The notes below the pieces were generated by a model, which had not been told where the DNA came from, searched no databases, and saw nothing but the letters and a program-made list of their open reading frames with translations. Position numbers and translations under genes: made by a program. A stretch of 51,375 nucleotides of DNA, from positions 1 to 51,375 of the forward strand of contig JAUQWL010000091.1 of NCBI GenBank assembly GCA_030835185.1, given 5' to 3'. Below, in pieces: positions 28,627-41,493 of this stretch. This DNA is from Solirubrobacterales bacterium (GTDB lineage: Bacteria > Actinomycetota > Thermoleophilia > Solirubrobacterales > 70-9). The stretch's first letter is position 1, and each line of letters opens with the position of its first letter.

Positions 28627-29670
28627 TCAGCCGTTGCAGATCCTGAGGAGCTCGTCTTTGGCTTCCTGCGGCATCGAGATCGGTCCTTCGAGAACCGTTT
28701 TGCCGACGAATTCGGGCAGGCTGTCGGCGTTGCCGCCACCTCCGCTCTGCACCGCTTCGTTGACGGTGCGGCGCATCTCGCCATTGTCCACACTGGCGAG
28801 GCGCATCTCGGTGAAGAAGTCGCCGGCGATCAGGCAGAGAATGGCCTGGTTCATCACTACCTGGCCGGTGATCGCGCCGGAGTCGTTCACGTTCGCCTGA
28901 TTGATCGGAAAGGCGCCGCCGGATCCGTAGAGCCACAGGGCATAGCTCTGACCCTGGCCGGAGGGTCGGAGGCCATTGATCTGCAGATCTGCGGCGAAGT
29001 CGGTGCCACTGAAGCCGAAACGGACCACGCCGCGACCTTCGCCACCCTTGACCGGACGAAGTACCGCGGTGGTCGGAGCCGGCTCCTCCGCGGTATTCGG
29101 GCTGCCATCGTCCGACCCCGTGAGCAGGACGACCGCAACGACCGCGACGATCAGTGCCACGGCCAGGACGAGAATCGCCAGCAGGCGGCGCTGGGACACG
29201 CTGAGGCCTTGGAAGAAACCGGGTCCGGGGGCGTTGCCGCCCGATGCCGTGCCGCCGGGTCCGGCCCTGCCCGGTGTCGCCTTCCGCTTTCGATCGGCGT
29301 CCGATCGCGACCTTCTGCGGGATCCGGTGCCCAGGGAGCCGGCAGTGGCATCGAGCCTGGGCAGTTCGGCGTCGGGAACGAGCAGTTGGAGCTGGTCCCT
29401 GAGGTCGGCGGCCGTCTCCCTGGCCTCCGGGCTGTCCTTGAGCGCTCTTGCAGCCTCGGCCCGGCCGATCGGATCGGCCTGGCCCAGCAGGTAGTCCGTC
29501 AGGTTGGCGTCGCGGTCGGGGTCCGAGCCGTTGATCTCGGTCAGTGCCACGTGAGCCCGGCGGCGCACCTCGGACTCCTCGACTCCGAGCAGCGCGGCGA
29601 TGTCGTCATAGCTCTTGCCCCGGGCGAGCAGAAGCTGCAGGAGTGACCGGCTGTCCTCGCTCAGTGCCAT
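28627..29670 (-). CDS. Membrane protein with N-terminal sigma-region-4-like HTH, one TM segment and anti-sigma-K-like extracytoplasmic domain
   Basis: ARGKSYDDIAALLGVEESEVRRRAHVAL HTH-like; RRLLAILVLAVALIVAVVAVVLL TM; YALWLYGSGGAFPINQANVNDSGAITGQ. Confidence 0.6.
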   Translation of the reverse strand: MALSEDSRSLLQLLLARGKSYDDIAALLGVEESEVRRRAHVALTEINGSDPDRDANLTDYLLGQADPIGRAEAARALKDSPEARETAADLRDQLQLLVPDAELPRLDATAGSLGTGSRRRSRSDADRKRKATPGRAGPGGTASGGNAPGPGFFQGLSVSQRRLLAILVLAVALIVAVVAVVLLTGSDDGSPNTAEEPAPTTAVLRPVKGGEGRGVVRFGFSGTDFAADLQINGLRPSGQGQSYALWLYGSGGAFPINQANVNDSGAITGQVVMNQAILCLIAGDFFTEMRLASVDNGEMRRTVNEAVQSGGGGNADSLPEFVGKTVLEGPISMPQEAKDELLRICNG

Positions 29671-29705
29671 GGCACCGAACCCTATGGGTTTATGATCGAC
29701 GGCAT

Positions 29706-30155
29706 ATGCCCGATGTAAAGCTTCCAGAGTCCCCGTTTGACGCCCTTCTCGGAACCGAATTCCTTTCCGAGGACCCCGACGGAGCCCGCGCCCGGATCAG
29801 GATGCGGGACGATCACCGCCAGCCGATGGCGATAATGCACGGCGGCGTGATGGCCAGCCTGGTCGAGAGTCTCTGCTCGTTGGCGACGGCGAAGGCGGTC
29901 GTGCCGGAGAACCGGATCGCGATGGGTCAGAACATCTCGGTCAACCTGCTGCGACCGGTTTCCAGCGGCGGGATCGAAGTCGAGGCGGTAGCCGTACACC
30001 GAGGCCGTATGACCTGGGTCTGGAGGGCGGAGATCAAGGACTTCGAAGGCAGGATCTGCGCGATCGCCCAGATCACGATGGCGATCCGTGACGCTCCCGA
30101 CGGCCTAGACCTCGGCTTCCTGGTCAGTGAGAAGGAAGACCGGACCGAAGCCTGA
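29706..30155 (+). CDS. PaaI/hotdog-fold thioesterase
   Basis: QPMAIMHGGVMASLVESLCSLATAKAV..GQNISVNLLRPVSSGGIEVEA. Confidence 0.85.
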   Translation: MPDVKLPESPFDALLGTEFLSEDPDGARARIRMRDDHRQPMAIMHGGVMASLVESLCSLATAKAVVPENRIAMGQNISVNLLRPVSSGGIEVEAVAVHRGRMTWVWRAEIKDFEGRICAIAQITMAIRDAPDGLDLGFLVSEKEDRTEA

Positions 30156-30180
30156 AGGCGCGGTACCCGGTCAGGCCTTC
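30147..30180. terminator. Bidirectional hairpin between convergent thioesterase and nadE genes
   Basis: GAAGCCTGA (30147-30155) pairs with TCAGGCCTTC (30171-30180) with one bulge; both stop codons lie in the stem. Confidence 0.5.
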
Positions 30181-31778
30181 CAGGGACGGTAGCGGTTGGT
30201 GATCGGCATCCGGCGGTCACGGCCGAAGCCTTTCGACGTGATGCGCAGTCCCGGCGGGGACTGACGCCGCTTGTACTCGGCCCGGTCGACCAGGGCCACC
30301 ACTTCGGAGGTCACCCGCGGATCCTCGCCACGGGCCGTTATCTCGGCCGGCCCGAGGTCTTCTTCGACGTAAAGCCTGAGAATGCGGTCAAGGGTGGCGT
30401 AATCGGGCAGGGAGTCCGAATCCTTCTGGTCGGGACGGAGTTCGGCCGAAGGAGGCCGGGTGATGATCTCCTCGGGGATTACCGGCGAGACCTGGTTCCG
30501 GTGGCGACAGAGTTCATAGACGAGTGTCTTCGGTACGTCCTTGATCGGAGCGAGGCCGCCGGCCATGTCACCGTAGATCGTCGAGTATCCGACCGAGGTC
30601 TCGCTCTTGTTGGCCGTTGTAAGGATCAGCCATCCGCGGCTGTTCGAGAGAGCCATCATCAGGTTGCCGCGAATCCTCGCCTGGAGGTTCTCGGCGGTGA
30701 GCCCGGAGTTGTCGTCACCGAGCAGCGATGCAAAAGCCTCCATCGGACCCTCGATAGGAATCTCCATCATCCCGACCCCCAGCCGGTCGGCCATCTCCCG
30801 GGCGTCGGACTGGGTCGCGTCGCTGGAGTGGGGGGAGGGCATGACCACGCAGGTCACCCGTTCCGGCCCGAGGGCATCGGCGGCGAGTGCTGCGACGAGT
30901 GCCGAGTCGATACCGCCGGAGAGGCCGAGTCCGACGTGGGCGAAGCCGTTCTTGACCGCGTAATCCCTCAGGCCCGTGACCAGCGCAGCGTAGACCTCGT
31001 CGAGATCGCCGAGCCAACCGGAGACCCGCCCCTCACCGTCGAAGACGAGAAGGTCCTCGGTGAACTGCCCCGCTCTTGCCAGGACGGTCCCGTCCGGGGC
31101 GATCACCGCGCTGGCCCCGTCGAAGATCAGCTCGTCCTGGCCGCCGACCATGTTGACCAGGGCAACCGCCGTGCCCTGGTCGAGGGCGATCTGGCGGAAG
31201 ATCCCTTCCCGCTCACGCGCTTTCCCCCGGTGGTAAGGCGACGCCGAGAGGTTGGCAATCAGCCCGGCACCCGGCGACAGGTCCGCGGCGACATCCGATC
31301 CCGGCTCCCAGCAGTCTTCGCAGATGGTCACGCCGACCTGATATCCGGTCACTTCGGCAAGCATCGGGCCGCTGCCGTTCCTGAACGTCCGGTACTCGTC
31401 GAACACCCCGTAGTTCGGCAGGAGGCGCTTGCGATAAACCGACTTCAACCCCCCGTCGCGGAGGACCCCGGCGGCATTGGCCGCGATTGCACGGCCGATC
31501 GGGTGACCGACCGGTTCTGCGAAGCCGACCAGGGCGGTGATTCCGTGGACGCCCCGGGCGATCTCCTCGAGCCGGGTGACGTTGGCCGCGATGAAATCCT
31601 GCCTCAGGTAGAGATCTTCGGCCGGATATCCGGTCAGCGCCAGCTCGGGAAACACCACGAGCTCGGCACCGGCCCGCTTGGCCTGCTCGATCCAGTCGCT
31701 GATCATCGCGGCATTGGCATCGAGGTCTCCCACGGTGGGATTGATCTGGGCAAGTGCGATCCGGGGAAGCGTCGTCAC
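30171..31778 (-). CDS. nadE: Glutamine-dependent NAD+ synthetase
   Basis: Start taken as GTG at 31778 (VTTLPRIALAQINPTVGDLDAN). Nitrilase-domain ELALTGYPAEDL and synthetase-domain GLSGGIDSALVAALAADALG, TANKSETSVGYSTIYGDMAGGLAPIKDV. Confidence 0.95.
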   Translation of the reverse strand: MTTLPRIALAQINPTVGDLDANAAMISDWIEQAKRAGAELVVFPELALTGYPAEDLYLRQDFIAANVTRLEEIARGVHGITALVGFAEPVGHPIGRAIAANAAGVLRDGGLKSVYRKRLLPNYGVFDEYRTFRNGSGPMLAEVTGYQVGVTICEDCWEPGSDVAADLSPGAGLIANLSASPYHRGKAREREGIFRQIALDQGTAVALVNMVGGQDELIFDGASAVIAPDGTVLARAGQFTEDLLVFDGEGRVSGWLGDLDEVYAALVTGLRDYAVKNGFAHVGLGLSGGIDSALVAALAADALGPERVTCVVMPSPHSSDATQSDAREMADRLGVGMMEIPIEGPMEAFASLLGDDNSGLTAENLQARIRGNLMMALSNSRGWLILTTANKSETSVGYSTIYGDMAGGLAPIKDVPKTLVYELCRHRNQVSPVIPEEIITRPPSAELRPDQKDSDSLPDYATLDRILRLYVEEDLGPAEITARGEDPRVTSEVVALVDRAEYKRRQSPPGLRITSKGFGRDRRMPITNRYRPWKA

Positions 31779-31904
31779 CACTGGAGTTTTAGCGGCAAAG
31801 GCCACCCGGGCGATTCCGGCTGCGTTCTTGCGTCTGTGATCCCACCCACACACAGACCTGATTCGTATCCCTTTACTAACGTTCTACTTACACAACACTC
31901 ATAA

Positions 31905-32045
31905 AGCCGAGCCGTCGCGAACGAGTGACGGACGGGGGACCCGAAGTCGTGGACGTACGCGACACGGGGCGAATCCGGTGGTGATCCACCGGTAGCCGGG
32001 AATTGAAAACCCCGGCGAGCCCGACAGCTAACCCCGTAGGCCACA
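31905..32045 (+). ncRNA. ydaO/yuaA-type c-di-AMP riboswitch
   Basis: Conserved blocks GACGGGGGACCCGA, GGGGCGAATCC, GGTAGCCGGGAATTGAAAACCCCGG, CCCGACAGCTAACCCCGTAGGC immediately upstream of an RlpA-like wall gene. Confidence 0.92.
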
Positions 32046-32057
32046 AGGAGAACCAAA

Positions 32058-33044
32058 GTGAACCTCAGACGGACCTTCGGGTCGATCACAGCCGTATGCC
32101 TGCTCGCCTTCGCAACCTTCCTCGCGGTCCCCGCTTTCGGTGCGGCCGGTCCAGAAGGGGCAACGCCGGTCGAGCCAGGCTCGACGGCGGCCGGCGCGGC
32201 AGCCGAAAAGCAGCAGGTCAAAACAGAGGCGAAGCCTTCGGCGACAGTCTCCCGCGTCCACCTCGGTTCGAAGCACGTCCGTCACGGCACCAGGGTCCGC
32301 GTCCGTGGCATCGTCGAGCGGCGGAGCGATCACGTCGGCATCTTCTTCCGGCCCTCCGGATCGAAGCGCTGGCTCCGGTTGAAGAAGCTGACCCCCGACA
32401 GAGCCGGTCGTTACGCGACCACGGTCAAGGCCCGGCGGAGCGGTGAACTCAGGGCGATCTCGTCGGTCGGCACCGTGTCGAGCCCCCGGAGCCTCCGGGT
32501 TCGCAGCCGGATCTCGGTCAAGCCGGTGAAGAAGTACACAGCCGTCGGATCGGCGGTACTGATCCGCGGCGCGGTCAGCCCGGCCGGCAAGCGCCGGATC
32601 AAAGTCGTGATCGGCGGCCCGGGTGGAAGAACGATCCGAACCCGCAGCACCGCAAAAGGCGGCTTCAAGGTTCGCTGGAAGCCGAAGAGCAGCGGGACAT
32701 ACAGGGTGCGCGTATTCGCCTCCGGCAACGGTGACGCGGCTTCTGACGCGAGTCGCAGGATCAGGGTCACCGGGCTCCGACAGACTCACGCCTCCTATTT
32801 CGGTCCCGGTCTCTACGGCGGACCGCTCGCCTGCGGTGGACGCCTCTCCCCGGACACGCGCGGCGTCGCCCACAAGACGCTTCCCTGCGGTACCAGGGTC
32901 ACCCTCCGCTACCGCGGCCGCACCGTCACCACCCGCGTCGTCGACCGGGGTCCTTACGTAGCCGGCAGGGAGTTCGACCTGACCGCGGCCACGCGCAACG
33001 ACCTCGGCTTCGGCGATATCGGATCGGTCTGGACCGATCGCTGA
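32058..33044 (+). CDS. Secreted RlpA-like double-psi beta-barrel protein with N-terminal Ig-like repeats
   Basis: Signal peptide MNLRRTFGSITAVCLLAFATFLAVPAFGA; C-terminus ASYFGPGLYGGPLACGGRLSPDTRGVAHKTLPCGTRVTLRYRGRTVTTRVVDRGPY; SD AAGGAG. Confidence 0.92.
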   Translation: MNLRRTFGSITAVCLLAFATFLAVPAFGAAGPEGATPVEPGSTAAGAAAEKQQVKTEAKPSATVSRVHLGSKHVRHGTRVRVRGIVERRSDHVGIFFRPSGSKRWLRLKKLTPDRAGRYATTVKARRSGELRAISSVGTVSSPRSLRVRSRISVKPVKKYTAVGSAVLIRGAVSPAGKRRIKVVIGGPGGRTIRTRSTAKGGFKVRWKPKSSGTYRVRVFASGNGDAASDASRRIRVTGLRQTHASYFGPGLYGGPLACGGRLSPDTRGVAHKTLPCGTRVTLRYRGRTVTTRVVDRGPYVAGREFDLTAATRNDLGFGDIGSVWTDR

Positions 33045-33077
33045 TGCGGCCGGCCCGTGGCTGGTAATACTTGAGGG

Positions 33078-33401
33078 GTGAGCAACCCCGAAGTCAAGAA
33101 CCTCGAAGCGATCTCTAAGGCGATCGACCAGCACAACTCGGGCTGTCCCTATCCGGCGGCAGAGGTGCGGATGAACCCGTTCGAGATCGAACGGCTCGGC
33201 TGGGAGGAGATCCGCGGCCTGCCGATCGTGGGCGACCCCGATCTCGGCACCGGCCGGTTCCGGATCGTCTGCTCGAGGGACATGGACGGCGAGGACCTCG
33301 AGGAAGTAGAGGCGGTCGGCCGGGAGTACGTCGCGGTGACACCGGCCGGGACCGAACCTGCTCCCCCGATCCCCGACCTGCCGGATCCCTCGAGGAACTG
33401 A
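33078..33401 (+). CDS. Conserved hypothetical protein (about 107 aa)
   Basis: Intact ORF with TAATAC 7 nt before its GTG start; no recognised family. Confidence 0.6.
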   Translation: MSNPEVKNLEAISKAIDQHNSGCPYPAAEVRMNPFEIERLGWEEIRGLPIVGDPDLGTGRFRIVCSRDMDGEDLEEVEAVGREYVAVTPAGTEPAPPIPDLPDPSRN

Positions 33402-33415
33402 CCCGGGCGGCGTCC

Positions 33416-34183
33416 TCAGACGTCGTTCCAGAAGTCGATGCCCAGGTTGGTCATCCATTTCTGGATTTCGATGTTGATGCGGAAGAGTTCGCCGGTCCAG
33501 ATCAGGATTCCCATCGCGATCAGGATCACTCCACCGATCGCGATCAGCGCGGCGTAGTGGCGCTTGACGACCGAGAAGGCCGTGGTCATGCGGTTGAAAG
33601 CGACCGCGGTGAGCAGGAACGGGATTGCCAGCCCGGCCGAGTAGACGGCGAGCAGAAGCGCGCCGCGACCGGCCGATTCGGTGAGTGCCGCGGCTGAAAG
33701 GATCGCCCCGAGGGTAGGCCCGATACATGGCGTCCAGGCGATGGCAAAGGCGGCGCCGGCGATCATCGGACCGCCCTTCCCGGCCCTCTCGATCAGAGCG
33801 TCCGGTCGCCATTCCTTGTTCAGCTTGACGACGAAGAACGAAGCTACGAAGAGCACCCCCATCGCGATGATCACCGCCGCCGCCACCTTGTCGAGGATCT
33901 CGCGGTTCTGGCTGTCGTTCAGGGCTGACCCGATCTTCGTCGCGCTCAGGCCGAGCAGGATGAAGATCACCGAAAAACTGGCGACGAACAGCAGGCTCGG
34001 CACAATCACCCGGCGCCAGCCGGCATCGTCGAGGTCGTCGACCGAGACCCCGGAGACCGCAGAAAGGTAGCCGGGCACGAGCGGGAGGACACAGGGGGAG
34101 AGGAAGGAGACCACCCCGGCCAGCAGAGCGGCTATCAGGCCGATTCCAGCCGCCGGGTCGGTAGAGGCCAGAATGGCGTTCAT
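33416..34183 (-). CDS. Cytochrome c biogenesis protein CcdA-type transmembrane protein
   Basis: AALLAGVVSFLSPCVLPLVPGYLSAVSGV, GAAFAIAWTPCIGPTLGAIL; ATG at 34183. Confidence 0.93.
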   Translation of the reverse strand: MNAILASTDPAAGIGLIAALLAGVVSFLSPCVLPLVPGYLSAVSGVSVDDLDDAGWRRVIVPSLLFVASFSVIFILLGLSATKIGSALNDSQNREILDKVAAAVIIAMGVLFVASFFVVKLNKEWRPDALIERAGKGGPMIAGAAFAIAWTPCIGPTLGAILSAAALTESAGRGALLLAVYSAGLAIPFLLTAVAFNRMTTAFSVVKRHYAALIAIGGVILIAMGILIWTGELFRINIEIQKWMTNLGIDFWNDV

Positions 34184-34280
34184 GCGGACAATCGTAGTGA
34201 CCCGACTCTCCCGGAGCGCCGCTCGACCGAGCCTCTGTAAATTGGCTGATCCGATTTCGACCTGACGGAGGTAGGCACAG

Positions 34281-35123
34281 ATGAGTGAACTCGAACGGCA
34301 GTTGAACGGTGCGATAGTTGCGATCACCGGCGGAACCGGGGGCATCGGCCTGGCGACGGCACGTGCGCTGGTCGCCACCGGCGCGAGGGTGGCACTCGGC
34401 GACCTCGACGGCGAACGGGCCCAGGCCGACGCAAAGTCGCTCGGCGAAGGCAACTTCGGAGGCCGGCTCGACGTGACCGACTTCAGCTCCTTCGAGGACT
34501 TCATCGACCAGGTAGAGGCGGAGCTCGGTCCGATCGACGCCCTGGTCAACAACGCCGGTGTGATGATTCTCGGTGCCCTCGATGAAGAGCCCGAGGAAGT
34601 GACGGAGAAGTCGATTCAGGTCAACCTGTTCGGCGTGATCAACGGGACCAAGATTGCGATGCGGCGGATGAAGCCACGCGGCCGCGGCCAGATCGTCAAT
34701 CTTGCATCCCAGGCCGGAAAGACCGGCTTCCCGGGAGGAGCGACCTACTGCGCGACCAAGTTCGCGGTAGTCGGCCTCTGCGAGTCGGTTCGCAACGAAC
34801 TCGCCGGGACAGGGGTCGGCGTGACCTGCGTCATGCCGGGCCCGGTCAGGACCGAACTGGCTGCGGGCATCGGCAACGCACGCGGAGTGCGCTGGCTGCT
34901 TCCGTCCGAAGTCGGGGAGGGCATCGCCAGGGCGATCGCCGGCAAACAGGCCGAAGTCTGGCTCCCGCCTGCGACCCGCTTCCTGCAGTCGCCGGTGGCG
35001 GTACTTCCGGCCGGAGCGAGGGACTGGCTGATGCGCGCCTTCAACGCCGACACCGTGCTCGCCCATCGCGAAAGCGACCCCGGACGGGTCGCCTACGAGA
35101 AGAAGGCCCTGAGCGCCGACTGA
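34281..35123 (+). CDS. SDR family oxidoreductase
   Basis: ITGGTGGIGLATARAL, LVNNAGVMI, YCATKFAVVGL; SD GGAGG. Confidence 0.92.
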   Translation: MSELERQLNGAIVAITGGTGGIGLATARALVATGARVALGDLDGERAQADAKSLGEGNFGGRLDVTDFSSFEDFIDQVEAELGPIDALVNNAGVMILGALDEEPEEVTEKSIQVNLFGVINGTKIAMRRMKPRGRGQIVNLASQAGKTGFPGGATYCATKFAVVGLCESVRNELAGTGVGVTCVMPGPVRTELAAGIGNARGVRWLLPSEVGEGIARAIAGKQAEVWLPPATRFLQSPVAVLPAGARDWLMRAFNADTVLAHRESDPGRVAYEKKALSAD

Positions 35124-35285
35124 GTCGCCGCCGGCCCCAGCAGCCCGCGGGACAAGTGCCTCCGCTTGAGGCTCCGGTATCCTCCCTGAGCGGTTCGGTA
35201 CCCAGCGGAGGATGACCGGGGCCGGGGAGTGCCGTCAGATTGACCAACCATCGACAGCCGCGCCAGGCTTGGAAAGCGCGACAGA

Positions 35286-39857
<4,572 letters not shown>

Positions 39858-39858
39858 A

Positions 39859-41427
39859 ATGGGCAAACTCGGTGGCTTCCTCGAAATCACAAGGGTCGGC
39901 ATCCCTTACCGTGACCCTGCTCAGCGCATCGGCGACTACAGCGAATTCGTCATCCACAGGAGCGATGAGGAACTGGCCGACCAGGGCGCGCGCTGCATGG
40001 ACTGTGGCGTGCCCTTCTGCCACAACGGCTGTCCGCTGGGCAACCTGATCCCGGACTGGAACGACCTCGTCTACCGCGGCCGCTGGCAGGACGCCATCCG
40101 CCAGCTCCACGCGACCAACAACTTCCCCGACTTCACCGGGAGGCTCTGCCCGGCACCGTGCGAGGCCGCCTGCGTTCTGGAAATCCGCGAGAACGAGGCG
40201 GTGACGATCAAGCAGATCGAAGAGAACATCATCGACCGCGCCTGGAAGGAAGGCTGGGTCAAACCCGAACCCCCGAAGCGCGAGACGGGCCATCGGGTTG
40301 CCGTCGTCGGTTCCGGGCCGGCCGGCATGGCCGCGGCCCAGCAGCTCCGGCGCACGGGACACAGGGTGACCCTCTTCGAACGTGACGAGTCTGTCGGCGG
40401 ACTGGTCCGTTTCGGAGTCCCCGACTTCAAGATCGAGAAGACCGTGGTCGAACGTCGCGTCCAGCAGCTGATCGACGAGGGGGTCGAAATCCGCTGCGGG
40501 GTGGATGTCGGGGTGGACTACCCCGTCGAACAACTCAGGCAGGACTTCGACGCCGCCGTGCTGGCCACCGGTTCACGGGTCCCGCGCGATCTGGCCGTAC
40601 CCGGTCGCGAACTCGAAGGGGTCCACTTCGCCATGGAGTATCTCTACACCCGAAACCGCTGGGTAGCCGGAGTCGCGGGACCGGAGCCGCGCGCGGCCGT
40701 GCCGGAAATGCCGCCGGTGTCGGCGAAGGGCAAGAACGTGGTTGTGATCGGCGGCGGCGACACCGGCGCCGACTGCGTCGCCAACTCGATCCGCGAGGGT
40801 GCCCGTCAGGTCGTTCAGCTCGAACTCCTTCCCCAGCCGCCCGAATCCCGTCCGGACGACAGGACTCCCTGGCCGCTCTGGCCACAGAAGTACCGCCTCT
40901 CCTACGCGATGGAAGAGGCCAGGACGATCGAACGCGGCGAGCAGGACTTCTCCGTGACCACGACTCACCTTTCCGGCGAAAACGGCGAAGTGAAGACCCT
41001 TCACTGCGCCCGGGCCGATTCGGCGCCACCGTTCGGCCCGGTCGAGGGCAGCGGTTTCGAGATCGACGCCGACCTCGTGCTCCTGGCGATGGGCTTCCTC
41101 CATCCGGAGCAGGAACTGCTCGATGCCATCGGCTGCGAAAAGGACGGCCGGGGCAACGTGAAGGCCGGTACTTATTCGACGTCGGTTCCCGGAGTATTCG
41201 CTGCCGGCGATGCCCGCCGCGGTCAGTCGCTGATCGTCTGGGCGATCAACGAAGGCCGTCAATGCGCCCGTATGGTCGACCGGTATCTCGGCGACCTGCC
41301 CTCGCCGGAAGTCCGCACCGGCAACGTCCGTCCGGCGGACGACGGTCCCGAAGGCCCGCCACTCCACGTGTCACCCGGCCTCGGGCCGGATCCGGGTGTC
41401 TCCGCCGGTCGCGCTCAGGAGACCTGA
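39859..41427 (+). CDS. gltD: Glutamate synthase small subunit
   Basis: ATG at 39859; RCMDCGVPFCHNGCPLGNLIPDWNDLVY, GSGPAGMAAAQQLRRTGH, GGGDTGADCV. Confidence 0.96.
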   Translation: MGKLGGFLEITRVGIPYRDPAQRIGDYSEFVIHRSDEELADQGARCMDCGVPFCHNGCPLGNLIPDWNDLVYRGRWQDAIRQLHATNNFPDFTGRLCPAPCEAACVLEIRENEAVTIKQIEENIIDRAWKEGWVKPEPPKRETGHRVAVVGSGPAGMAAAQQLRRTGHRVTLFERDESVGGLVRFGVPDFKIEKTVVERRVQQLIDEGVEIRCGVDVGVDYPVEQLRQDFDAAVLATGSRVPRDLAVPGRELEGVHFAMEYLYTRNRWVAGVAGPEPRAAVPEMPPVSAKGKNVVVIGGGDTGADCVANSIREGARQVVQLELLPQPPESRPDDRTPWPLWPQKYRLSYAMEEARTIERGEQDFSVTTTHLSGENGEVKTLHCARADSAPPFGPVEGSGFEIDADLVLLAMGFLHPEQELLDAIGCEKDGRGNVKAGTYSTSVPGVFAAGDARRGQSLIVWAINEGRQCARMVDRYLGDLPSPEVRTGNVRPADDGPEGPPLHVSPGLGPDPGVSAGRAQET

Positions 41428-41493
41428 GCCGCAACCTGCCGAGAGCGGTCCCGGAAGCTGTCGCGGCAGGCTTCAGGACTTGCCGGTTGCGGC
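41428..41493. terminator. Nested inverted repeat between convergent gltD and nhaA
   Basis: GCCGCAACC (41428-41436) and GGTTGCGGC (41485-41493) are perfect 9-bp arms; nested CCTGCC/GGCAGG (41435-41440/41465-41470). Confidence 0.45.

Noticed and set aside
30501-31904. 467-aa plus-strand ORF opposite nadE
   Set aside because: nadE motifs on the minus strand are unambiguous; the plus reading is a shadow ORF.
32028-35066. 1012-aa minus-strand ORF
   Set aside because: Runs antisense across the riboswitch, RlpA-like, ccdA and SDR genes; low-complexity R/D/G-rich translation typical of spurious ORFs opposite high-GC genes.
35124-35285. Possible structured leader upstream of gltB (TCCGCT...AGCGGA pairing)
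   Set aside because: Pairing is short and I could not match it to a glutamine riboswitch or other known motif.
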